Assembly: GCA_963691655.1 (NCBI GenBank) | Contig: OY829326.1 | Coordinates: 112,441,388 to 112,505,387 of the forward strand | Source: Toxonevra muliebris | Taxonomy: Eukaryota > Arthropoda > Insecta > Diptera > Pallopteridae | Direction of reading: 5' to 3' | Length of the DNA: 64,000 nucleotides | In this document: one piece after another, positions 56,870 through 63,908 of the stretch | How positions within the stretch are numbered: the stretch's first letter is position 1 | Layout of the letters: each line of letters opens with the position of its first letter | Made by a program: the position numbers and the translations under genes | Notes under the pieces: model-generated | What the model saw: the letters and a program-made list of their open reading frames with translations, nothing else | Told to the model about the DNA's origin: nothing | Database searches by the model: none

Positions 56870-57202
56870 TTAACAATAATAAAAAGGCTGTTTACGTTGA
56901 CATGAAATATCTCCTGCGATGCAAATTTCGAAGTTATAGGTTTTGCCACCATTTGTTGATGTTTTAATTAATTCAAAGCCACCTTCATTAACCGCCGTTA
57001 AAGTTGTGTCCAAAACTTCAACGTATCGTTCAGGAAGAATCACACGAAATTCTGCTAACTCCATCTCTAGTCTCATTCCGTATGGTGTAGTTTTACGTAC
57101 GACGATAATCACTGAATATGGTTTATTTTCATCCATATCTTTAACAGACAGCAGCTGCTTCTTATTTTTACAATTGAAATCATTAATTGCGGCTGTCGTC
57201 AT
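56870..57202 (-). CDS. Small protein of the Polinton-like element, unknown (possible OB-like fold)
   Basis: 110 residues from the ATG at 57202, which has an AAAA context; an in-frame ATG at 57235 would add 11 residues. The sequence alternates hydrophobic and polar residues in a beta-rich way (KPYSVIIVVRKTTPYGMRLE, then EFRVILPERYVEVL). The order 'T-x-YG-x-x-x-x-x-E … LP-x-R' is reminiscent of small single-strand-binding-like proteins in Polinton-type elements, but this is memory, not proof. It ends CxxxxPFYYC. It is last in the leftward arm, 208 bp after the integrase stop; that gap contains a TATATATAAATATG word (57418) which could serve as its promoter on either strand. Confidence 0.6.
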   Translation of the reverse strand: MTTAAINDFNCKNKKQLLSVKDMDENKPYSVIIVVRKTTPYGMRLEMELAEFRVILPERYVEVLDTTLTAVNEGGFELIKTSTNGGKTYNFEICIAGDISCQRKQPFYYC

Positions 57203-57443
57203 TTTAATTTTAGTTCGCTGTACTATGCTTGTCAAAAACTGATCGTTTAACTTATTTGCAAAGACCTTTTATACAAAATCTTACAATGAAAATATTTTAC
57301 TAAGATAAATATAAAAAAGAAATCGGAATTATTTTATATTCATCCTTTTCTAACGCATGCATATATATTTTCTTTTTCATCTGCCTTATGTGTTATATTT
57401 AAGGGGTAATTTTTTAGTATATATAAATATGTATATTAGTAGT

Positions 57444-58361
57444 TCAGAGAATTTCGTTTTTATTTATCCATGAATTATGTTCTTTTGTGAATCCTAACCA
57501 TTTCACAAAGACCTTATCACCTTTACATTTCAACACTTTTTCAACGAGATACACGCTAGGATATTTTGTTTTCATTAATTCCATTTCATAAAATCCTCCT
57601 TTTATTACATTTCCTTGATAATCTTCTAATATGTATGTAGTAGGATTTGTTACTTGTATTATTTTAATTTTAAAAATTTCAGTGGTCCAATTAGGTGTGT
57701 ACCCCTTCTCAAATAAATGTTTATATTTACTAATTCGCACATAATCACCAACACCGAATTTAGGTATGTGAAATTTCTTCAAGTTGCTATACACAGTGTT
57801 TAACAATAAATTTTCATTTGAAGAATTTACATAAGAAGGTGCCATTTTTATGGTTCGGTGACGTTTATTATTATAATTATTTATTAAAAACTTATAAATA
57901 TTTAGCCATTGGTATGTACCATTAAAACTAAACTCTTTCCACATCATTCCTTTTAACGTTCTATTGAATCGTTCGACGATTGAAGCTTTTAATATGCTGT
58001 ATGTTGAGTAGTGATTTACGTTTTGACTTTTCATTAAGTTTTGAAAATGTTTATTAAAGAATTCCTTTCCATCATCAGTCTGCAAATTATTTGGTTTTCG
58101 TCCCGAATCAAATATTCCTTTCATTGCTGTTGTCACATCTAAGGCATTTTTTGATTTTAGGGCTACACCCCATGCAAATTTTGAAAAAGTATCAATAACA
58201 GTTAAAAGATACCGATGACCTTTATTATATGTTGAAAAATTCCCCATTTCAACCAAATCTGCTTGCCATAAGTCATCTATTCCTTTTATAATCACCCTAC
58301 GACGCTTAAAATTTTTACGAGCTTGTTTGTGTAACTCTTCGACTAATTGTCTTTTACTCAT
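57444..58361 (-). CDS. Polinton integrase with C-terminal chromodomain
   Basis: 305 residues. The retroviral-type integrase core carries WQADLVEMG (D35), TDDGKEF (D96) and SIVERFNRTLK (E130), the DDE triad. The conserved YLLTVIDTFSKFAW lies between. NNYNNKRHRTIKMAPS (about 166-181) matches the post-core region of Polinton/Gypsy integrases. A beta-barrel-like segment (about 200-255) is followed by a chromodomain at about 271-305: YLVEKVLKCKGDKVFVKWLG and then the NSWI block. The upstream zinc finger is short or absent. In Polintons this enzyme inserts the linear element with 6-bp duplications, and the chromodomain may guide it to histone-marked chromatin. It starts 4 bp after the preceding gene stops. 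No damage seen. Confidence 0.9.
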   Translation of the reverse strand: MSKRQLVEELHKQARKNFKRRRVIIKGIDDLWQADLVEMGNFSTYNKGHRYLLTVIDTFSKFAWGVALKSKNALDVTTAMKGIFDSGRKPNNLQTDDGKEFFNKHFQNLMKSQNVNHYSTYSILKASIVERFNRTLKGMMWKEFSFNGTYQWLNIYKFLINNYNNKRHRTIKMAPSYVNSSNENLLLNTVYSNLKKFHIPKFGVGDYVRISKYKHLFEKGYTPNWTTEIFKIKIIQVTNPTTYILEDYQGNVIKGGFYEMELMKTKYPSVYLVEKVLKCKGDKVFVKWLGFTKEHNSWINKNEIL

Positions 58362-58365
58362 GATA

Positions 58366-58815
58366 TTAAAATTTTATTGTTGGAATCGTTGCGGGAACCT
58401 TTGTGACTGTCGACATGTGACTAAACATATAATCTTCTAGGTCTGTTATCTTGTTATCGACATCATTTATATGGGATAGTAGTTTTTTATCAATAAATTC
58501 TTCAAGGGTTCTTTTTAATTCAATGTTGTCATATCTAATACGTTGTAGTACTTCAATTCTTAAATTGTTAATATTTTGATTTAAATTTTGCGAACATAAA
58601 TTAACTTGATCGTTAACAAATTTTTTCGTTGTAGCATCGTGTTCTTCTAACGGCTCTCCTAAATTTTGAATGCATTTTAATTTTAAATCAAAATTATCAT
58701 CTTCAGTCAAGTTGAAGCCATAACCACGGGGCCCAACTGGTCCTCGCTGCTTATGATTATTCTTGTTAGAAAAACGTCCAAACTTATCTACACTCATCGG
58801 GAAAGTGTTATACAT
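58366..58815 (-). CDS. Collagen-motif and coiled-coil protein, candidate fibre
   Basis: 149 residues if begun at the ATG at 58815 (others in frame at 58833 and 58797). A short collagen-like GPVGPRGYG (about residues 26-34) is followed by FNLTEDDNFDLKLKCIQNLG and then the block EPLEEHDATTKKFVNDQVNL. That block resembles the 'N-x-G-x-P-x-x-x-x-DA-x-T-K-x-x-V' word common to trimeric phage and virus fibres. The rest is heptad-rich helix (NNLRIEVLQRIRYDN to KITDLEDYMFSHM), suggesting a trimeric coiled coil. By position among capsid and packaging genes it could be a spike or fibre, which is inference only. One base separates the preceding gene from its longest possible start. Confidence 0.6.
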   Translation of the reverse strand: MYNTFPMSVDKFGRFSNKNNHKQRGPVGPRGYGFNLTEDDNFDLKLKCIQNLGEPLEEHDATTKKFVNDQVNLCSQNLNQNINNLRIEVLQRIRYDNIELKRTLEEFIDKKLLSHINDVDNKITDLEDYMFSHMSTVTKVPATIPTIKF

Positions 58816-58834
58816 CTTCAAAATGTAAATCAAT

Positions 58835-59725
58835 TTATGTTATAATTCCTTCTTCTTTTAGCTCTTCAATAATAGAAATTATTTCATTATTATGATTATT
58901 GTGTCCAGCTTGTTGGGATGATATTAAAAGACGTAACCTATCAACCAATTCATTGAGATCATTCCAATACACATAGTTTACTCTTTTTTTACTTAATTCC
59001 ATTAAACCGCTTCCCTTAGGATATTCCTTGGGTTTTTCATTTATTAGATTTTTAATAATATTTTGATACTTAGATGATCGCGTGCCTCTATTTTGTTCTT
59101 GTTTATTATAATTTCGCTTATGCGCATTTGTATCGAATAAAATTTTTTTATAAATATCTAAATCATCATCAGCATATTCTTGGGGTGCTTTGTAAAATAT
59201 TAGTTGATATAATCCTGGCGTTAGATACCATTTCTTATTATTTATACGAATTTCATCATCATTTAAAATGAATGAAGCATTTCCAATTCTCCATATACCA
59301 TCACTGTCCTTATGTGGCCCATACACTACGTCTAACTCATTTTTCTGTGCTAATTGACTTAAATCATGTAGACGCACGCCAGAAGGAAAAGTTTGATGGC
59401 TTTGATTTAATTTTGTAGTTTCATCAAGACTATATGTTTGATTTGGTGATGCAAAAGTATCGTCAAAAAGTTTAGGGTTTTTCAATGGTGTACTTGTTGT
59501 CTTCAACTTCTTATAATTAATCTCGTCATTAAAAACTGTTTCGTCTGGTTTAATATTAATATTTTTGGATGACGCATCAACAAATTCCTTCAATGGTTTT
59601 GTTATTGGCTTAAAAGTAGTTTGAAAGAATGCTTCTGCATTAGATTCGCCAATTTTGAGGGCTTTGTGTTTTTGACGTATTGCATTCCTAGTTTTTATAA
59701 TGTCTCTTAGTACTTTTTCATCCAT
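58835..59725 (-). CDS. DUF8207-like protein of the Polinton-like element
   Basis: 296 residues. Residues 1-40 form a basic, probably helical N-terminus (IIKTRNAIRQKHKALKIGES). The middle (about 130-190) reads DVVYGPHKDSDGIWRIGNAS, then NKKWYLTPGLYQLIFYKAP, and then DLDIYKKILFDTNAHKRNY. I recall this pattern as the DUF8207 domain found in many insect genomes beside Polinton-type genes. The C-terminus has VYWNDLNELVDRLRLLISSQ and an acidic helix. Function unknown. Its ATG is preceded by a 115-bp block of 20-bp direct repeats; it is followed after 1 bp by the next gene. Confidence 0.7.
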   Translation of the reverse strand: MDEKVLRDIIKTRNAIRQKHKALKIGESNAEAFFQTTFKPITKPLKEFVDASSKNINIKPDETVFNDEINYKKLKTTSTPLKNPKLFDDTFASPNQTYSLDETTKLNQSHQTFPSGVRLHDLSQLAQKNELDVVYGPHKDSDGIWRIGNASFILNDDEIRINNKKWYLTPGLYQLIFYKAPQEYADDDLDIYKKILFDTNAHKRNYNKQEQNRGTRSSKYQNIIKNLINEKPKEYPKGSGLMELSKKRVNYVYWNDLNELVDRLRLLISSQQAGHNNHNNEIISIIEELKEEGIIT

Positions 59726-59842
59726 TTTAACAGGTCTCTCTAAAAGTTTAACAGCTCTCTAAAAAGTTCAACAGCTCTCTAAAAAGTTTAACAGCTCTCA
59801 AAACAGGTTTAACAAATATCAAAAACAGTTTTTAACAGATCA
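59726..59842. repeat. Five 20-bp direct repeats upstream of the DUF8207-like gene
   Basis: TTTAACAGCTCTCTAAAAAG is repeated with variants at about 59726, 59747, 59767, 59787 and 59808 (for example TTCAACAGCTCTCTAAAAAG, TTTAACAGCTCTCAAAACAG), and decays into TTTTTAACAGATC. It fills most of the only sizeable gap (59726-59910) between genes of the leftward arm. It could be a promoter element array, a protein-binding array or a replication-linked iteron. Confidence 0.85.
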
Positions 59843-59910
59843 GATATTAATTACAGCATTCGAATAGGTTATAATAAGAACTGATTAAATATGTGATGTT
59901 GTCAAATGTT

Positions 59911-60597
59911 TTATAGTTGAATGAAAATATCAAATCCCTTTCTATATCGTGATGTATCAATAGAATCATCCTTGCTTATTACCAAAAAACCGTATTTCTC
60001 CTTCCAGCATTCAGCGCATATTTCGCGAAACTTTTCATAAGACATATCTGTAGTTACGTGATCACTATAAATATGTTTCATATTCATATCATCTTGTTTA
60101 AATATAATAATAAAGTTAGCATTATCTCGAATCAAATGTTTTGGTACATGTGTGTAAGTTTGACATAAATAAAAACTATCAATATCTTTATGTCGTCCCA
60201 TGCAAAAGTATGAACGTATGTTATTTTGTTTCTCACAAGCTACATCATCAAATATCATAATGGAGTTGCGTTTGGCATTTTCTGGTGGAAATACATCAGT
60301 ATTTTGAGAAAATGTGTGATATCCTATTCCTTTAATGGAAGATATCAATTGTTTCAGATATTCATATTTTGGTTGATATAAAGATTTCGAGAATATATAT
60401 ATATTTTCAAATTTGAGTCCATTAGGGCTTTCTATTAAACTTAGCATAACATTCGTCTTTCCACAATTTGATGGTCCCACAATAAGTGATCTTATATTAT
60501 TTGGTAGTAATGAACTATGTTTCACAACCCTGGAATTTTCTGTAGAATGATCGACATTTCTCACTTTTATCGTCTGATTTTGTTTAATTAACCGCAT
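59911..60597 (-). CDS. FtsK/HerA-type (A32-like) genome-packaging ATPase
   Basis: 228 residues. Walker A is VGPSNCGKTNVML (40-52, P-loop GPSNCGKT) and Walker B is SIMIFDDVAC (112-121). A conserved arginine/sensor-like stretch follows (GRHKDIDSFYLCQTYTHVPK, about 134-153). The length and the IRSLIVGPSNCGKT opening are typical of the packaging ATPases of Polintons, adintoviruses and virophages. Role by family: drives element DNA into preformed capsids. First gene of the leftward arm, starting 57 bp from the divergent rightward arm. Uninterrupted. Confidence 0.9.
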   Translation of the reverse strand: MRLIKQNQTIKVRNVDHSTENSRVVKHSSLLPNNIRSLIVGPSNCGKTNVMLSLIESPNGLKFENIYIFSKSLYQPKYEYLKQLISSIKGIGYHTFSQNTDVFPPENAKRNSIMIFDDVACEKQNNIRSYFCMGRHKDIDSFYLCQTYTHVPKHLIRDNANFIIIFKQDDMNMKHIYSDHVTTDMSYEKFREICAECWKEKYGFLVISKDDSIDTSRYRKGFDIFIQL

Positions 60598-60654
60598 TAT
60601 TGATATATATCAGGAACTTGTATTGCGTTATCTTCATTTATTGAGTGTACTTTA
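60598..60654. promoter_or_regulatory. Divergent promoter region between the two arms
   Basis: Only 57 bp separate the ATPase start (leftward) and the PLA2-protein start (rightward). It contains the palindromic GATATATATC (60601-60610), which can act as a TATA-like element in both directions. Promoter function is inferred from position. Confidence 0.5.
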
Positions 60655-61479
60655 ATGAATAAACAATGTATTATGAAACATTTTTATAAATATCCTGTCA
60701 GTCGAAATCAAGCACGTGAAGGAAAAGGTTTTGTCAACAATTTAATAAACAGTCTACCGGTTGAACTTCACTTGCCTGGTTATCAATTTTGCGGTCCTGG
60801 TACAAAACTAGAGAAGCGGTTGCTAAGGGGTGATAAAGGTATAAACCCATTAGATGCAGCTTGTAAAGCTCACGATATAGCTTATTCGCAAAATAAAGAC
60901 GTACAAAAACGTCATATAGCAGATCAGATTTTAAAGGAAAAAGCGTGGAATCGTGTCAAATCTAAAGATAGTAAAGTCGGTGAACGTGCAGCAGCTTGGT
61001 TTGTAACAAACGCTATGAAAACAAAAGTTAAATTGGGTATGGGTATTAAAACAAAGCAAAAGTACAATGCAGTTGAAAGGAAACTATTTAATAAAGCAAT
61101 TACAGATGCAAAAAAGGCTGTAAAAAAATCTTATGATATTAAAAGTGCCATAGCAGCAGCTAGAAAAACCATATCGAAAACTTTTGGTGAAAATAAATCA
61201 AATGTTAAAATACCTAGGATAATACCCATTCCAAAAGTTGGAGGATTGCTACCTTTAATACCACTATTCGCGGCCTTATCAGCTCTGGGTGCAGTAACAT
61301 CTGGTGCATCAGGTGTTGCAAAATGGATTACTTCAGCAAAGTCTGCAAGAGAAGAATTAAAAGAAGCTAACCGCCACAACAAAACTATTGAAGCTATAGC
61401 TATGGGTAAAGGACTTCATCTCAAACCTTATAAAAAAGGATATGGTTTATACCTATCACCGAGTTCAAAAAACTATTAG
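60655..61479 (+). CDS. Minor virion protein with parvovirus-like phospholipase A2 motif
   Basis: 274 residues; an in-frame ATG at 60673 is an alternative start. Residues 38-80 hold LHLPGYQFCGPGTKLEKRL (calcium loop GPGT) and NPLDAACKAHDIAY (catalytic His-Asp at 73-74), the arrangement of the parvovirus VP1 PLA2 domain. The middle is very basic and helical. Residues 195-225 are hydrophobic and Ala/Gly-rich (PLIPLFAALSALGAVTSGAS). The C-terminus (MGKGLHLKPYKKGYGLYLSP) recalls adenovirus core/cement-type peptides. Role by family: membrane breach after uptake. The last ~45 nt overlap the protease frame. Confidence 0.85.
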   Translation: MNKQCIMKHFYKYPVSRNQAREGKGFVNNLINSLPVELHLPGYQFCGPGTKLEKRLLRGDKGINPLDAACKAHDIAYSQNKDVQKRHIADQILKEKAWNRVKSKDSKVGERAAAWFVTNAMKTKVKLGMGIKTKQKYNAVERKLFNKAITDAKKAVKKSYDIKSAIAAARKTISKTFGENKSNVKIPRIIPIPKVGGLLPLIPLFAALSALGAVTSGASGVAKWITSAKSAREELKEANRHNKTIEAIAMGKGLHLKPYKKGYGLYLSPSSKNY

Positions 61480-61817
61480 AAAGACTACCCAAAAGAGCCC
61501 TCAATGAAAATGATATAATAAAATATACACGTCAATTAGCTAATTTCAGAGGAGTTTTCATGCGCAACTCTCTACCGAAAAAACCTCGCAAACATGAATG
61601 TGGTATAGTTAATTTGGATGACAGCTCTGGTTTCGGCACACATTGGGTAGCATATCATAAAAATTGTAACAATAATGAATACTTCGATAGTTTCGGAAAT
61701 TTACAACCTCCATTAGAGATAATAAAGTACTTAGGTCATAACACCAGACATCAAAAATATAATACTTTTAATTGTGGACATTTATGTTTAAAATTTTTAT
61801 ATGAAATAAATATATAA
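61434..61817 (+). CDS. Adenain-like cysteine protease (maturation protease)
   Basis: The open frame begins at 61434, right after a TAA, and has no ATG until 61560. Similarity to the family begins well before that ATG: NDIIKYTRQLANFRGVFMRN is the usual N-terminal block, so the true protein is longer than the 85 residues from the ATG. Catalytic His lies in GTHWVAYHK, the acidic partner in YFDSFG and the Cys in FNCGHLCLKFL. All three are present. The frame is -1 relative to the PLA2 gene and opens at an A6 run (61432-61437), so a frameshift fusion, a non-ATG start or a short splice is needed. In adenoviruses and Polintons this enzyme trims capsid proteins. Confidence 0.8.
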   Translation, partial: KRIWFIPITEFKKLLERLPKRALNENDIIKYTRQLANFRGVFMRNSLPKKPRKHECGIVNLDDSSGFGTHWVAYHKNCNNNEYFDSFGNLQPPLEIIKYLGHNTRHQKYNTFNCGHLCLKFLYEINI

Positions 61818-61865
61818 ATATAATTTCAATACACACAAAAAGCTATTTCATTTTAAACCATCAAC

Positions 61866-62552
61866 ATGTCGATGACATTTATTTTGAATGGAGATACTTC
61901 AGTATTAACTGCAGATTATTTTCCACCAATACAATTAAAAACAAACTACTTGTGCGGTCTTGTTGATTTTCAAACTTATAATTCTATACCTAACGTCGAT
62001 GAGACTAATAATTTGTTTCATTATGAAGGTGGCGTTGTTGAAATACCTGTGGGATCTTACGAGGTGGATGATATCAAAAATTATATTGTGTCGGAATTGC
62101 AACGTGCAAACTTGTCAACTACATTGTCAATTTATGCAAACAACAACACGCTCAAAACAGAAGTCAAGTCCAATAAACGAATCTGGTTCAATAGAGATCG
62201 AAGTATCGGTTCGCTATTAGGATTTAGCAAAAGAGAACTAAACGCAAATACTTTACATATATCTGACAATCCTGTTAATATTATTAAAGTTAATAGCATA
62301 CGCATTGAATGTAATTTGATAATGGGATCATACATAAATAACGTGCCTGTGCATACGCTTCATGAATTTTCACCAGATGTTAGCCCAGGCTATAAAATAA
62401 ACGAAGTTCCGAATAATGTTATATATTTACCAGTGAACGTTCGCGAGATAAGTTCTATATCAGTTAAGCTGGTAGATCAAAACGGTGATCTAATAAATTT
62501 CCGCGGAGAAACAATCACTCTTCGTATCCACCTTAAACCTCAAAAAGAATGA
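61866..62552 (+). CDS. Probable minor capsid (penton-like) protein
   Basis: 228 residues; the ATG has a good context (CAAC before it). Beta-rich throughout with few charged helices: GLVDFQTYNSIPNV, VVEIPVGSYEVDDIKNYIVS, then RIWFNRDRSIGSLLGFSKRE and ISSISVKLVDQNGDLINFRG at the C-terminus. Position (between protease and major capsid), size and the 'IPVGSYEV-x-D-I-x-x-Y' and 'GSLLGF' words match the minor capsid/penton proteins of Polinton-type elements as I recall them. Function: vertex protein, by inference. Its stop overlaps the next start (ATGA at 62549-62552). Confidence 0.7.
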   Translation: MSMTFILNGDTSVLTADYFPPIQLKTNYLCGLVDFQTYNSIPNVDETNNLFHYEGGVVEIPVGSYEVDDIKNYIVSELQRANLSTTLSIYANNNTLKTEVKSNKRIWFNRDRSIGSLLGFSKRELNANTLHISDNPVNIIKVNSIRIECNLIMGSYINNVPVHTLHEFSPDVSPGYKINEVPNNVIYLPVNVREISSISVKLVDQNGDLINFRGETITLRIHLKPQKE

Positions 62553-62722
62553 TTATTTATAATAAAAATTTTATGAAACATGTACCTTTTGTCAGTTCTA
62601 TGTCAACTGTTGAACAAAGAAGAGGAGTCATAGATACGAGAGCTCAAAACAAAATATTAACAAAATCAAATACGGAATTTTTGAAAACATTAGGATTCAA
62701 AATAAAAACGCATTATGAGTGA
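62549..62722 (+). CDS. 57-residue protein overlapping its neighbours, unknown
   Basis: The start ATG shares bases with the stop of the penton-like gene (ATGA), and the stop TGA at 62720-62722 lies 8 nt inside the major-capsid gene. It reads MIIYNKNFMKHVPFVSSMST and then a basic helix-like part with TVEQRRGVIDTRAQNKILTK. It is not recognised. The start/stop overlaps on both sides argue that it is a real gene rather than a chance frame. Confidence 0.5.
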   Translation: MIIYNKNFMKHVPFVSSMSTVEQRRGVIDTRAQNKILTKSNTEFLKTLGFKIKTHYE

Positions 62723-63908
62723 AATAATCAACATTTTACAAAAACCTTTGTATGACGACAGTGTTATCAAAAAAGAGTATCATAGCTACTCATCATACTT
62801 ACAATCATTTAATAACAGCGATGAAATCCGTATACCTATTCAACATCAGGATCTCTACATTTTACCTAGCGAAAGTTTTATTTTTATTGATGGTTTAATA
62901 ACAGTAGATCCGAAGAAAGTTTCAAATAATATTAAATTCAAAAACAATTGTATAGGATTTTTATTTGATGAAATTCGTTATGAAATAAATGGAATGGAAA
63001 TTGATCGGACACGTAATCTAGGAATCAGTACAACAATGAAAAATTATGTTTCTCTAAGCGGTAATGAAAGCAAAATGCTGCAGAATGCCGGATGGTCAAC
63101 TCATAAAGAATTAGTACCAAAAGAAGGACATTTTAACTTTTGCATCCCTTTAAAAATGTTTTTAGGATTTGCTGAAGACTATCATAAAATAATTTTGAAT
63201 GCGAAACATGAATTAATTCTACGACGTGCTAAATCGGATGAATTTGTTGCTCTTTCTACTGATCCGAATGAAAAGGTTAAAATTCAAATTTCAAATGTTA
63301 TGTGGAAAGTTCCACATATTCAACTATCAGATTCAAATAAGCTAGAGATTTACAAGACAATTAAAAGCAGCCGTCCTATCCAATTAGCATTTCGCAGTTG
63401 GGATTGTCATATAAACCCCACACTTGTTGCAGGTACAAATCATATTTGGAATGTTAAACTTGCTCTTCAAAATGAAAGGCCACGTCAAATAATTATTGGA
63501 TTTCAATCAACTGATGGAAAGAATAAAAATACATTTCAACATTGTAATCTCACTGACTTGAAAGTATATTTAAATTCAGAAACATACCCATATGAAGATC
63601 TAAATGTGAAATTTGATCATGATCGTTATGCTATATTATATGAAATGTATTCAAAATTCCAACAATCCTATTATATGAGAGATCCTCAACCACTTCTAAC
63701 TTCCGAAAAATATAAATCTGATGCACCGTTAATAGTAATAGATGTGACATATCAGAATGAAAGTGTTAAAACTGGACCAATTGATATTAGAATCGAATTT
63801 AAATCTTCAAGTAACATTCCAGCAAATACGTCTGCATATTGTTTATTACTTCACGATCGTCTTATTGAATATACTCCTCTAACAAATGAAATACGAAAAA
63901 TTGTATAA
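62715..63908 (+). CDS. Double-jelly-roll major capsid protein
   Basis: 397 residues. The opening (ILQKPLYDDSVIKKEYHSYS) and landmarks such as DEIRIPIQHQDLYILPSESF, GFLFDEIRYEINGMEIDRTR, GHFNFCIPLKMFLGFAEDY and KHELILRRAKSDE fit the DJR-like capsid family (PF21738 as I recall) found in animal genomes near Polinton-type integrases and ATPases. The C-terminal half has the second roll with RPRQIIIGFQSTDGKNKNTF, DLKVYLNSETYPYEDL and a terminal SAYCLLLHDRLIEYTP. Length is within the usual range for small DJR capsids. No interruptions. Forms the icosahedral shell in trimers by family analogy. Confidence 0.85.
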   Translation: MSEIINILQKPLYDDSVIKKEYHSYSSYLQSFNNSDEIRIPIQHQDLYILPSESFIFIDGLITVDPKKVSNNIKFKNNCIGFLFDEIRYEINGMEIDRTRNLGISTTMKNYVSLSGNESKMLQNAGWSTHKELVPKEGHFNFCIPLKMFLGFAEDYHKIILNAKHELILRRAKSDEFVALSTDPNEKVKIQISNVMWKVPHIQLSDSNKLEIYKTIKSSRPIQLAFRSWDCHINPTLVAGTNHIWNVKLALQNERPRQIIIGFQSTDGKNKNTFQHCNLTDLKVYLNSETYPYEDLNVKFDHDRYAILYEMYSKFQQSYYMRDPQPLLTSEKYKSDAPLIVIDVTYQNESVKTGPIDIRIEFKSSSNIPANTSAYCLLLHDRLIEYTPLTNEIRKIV

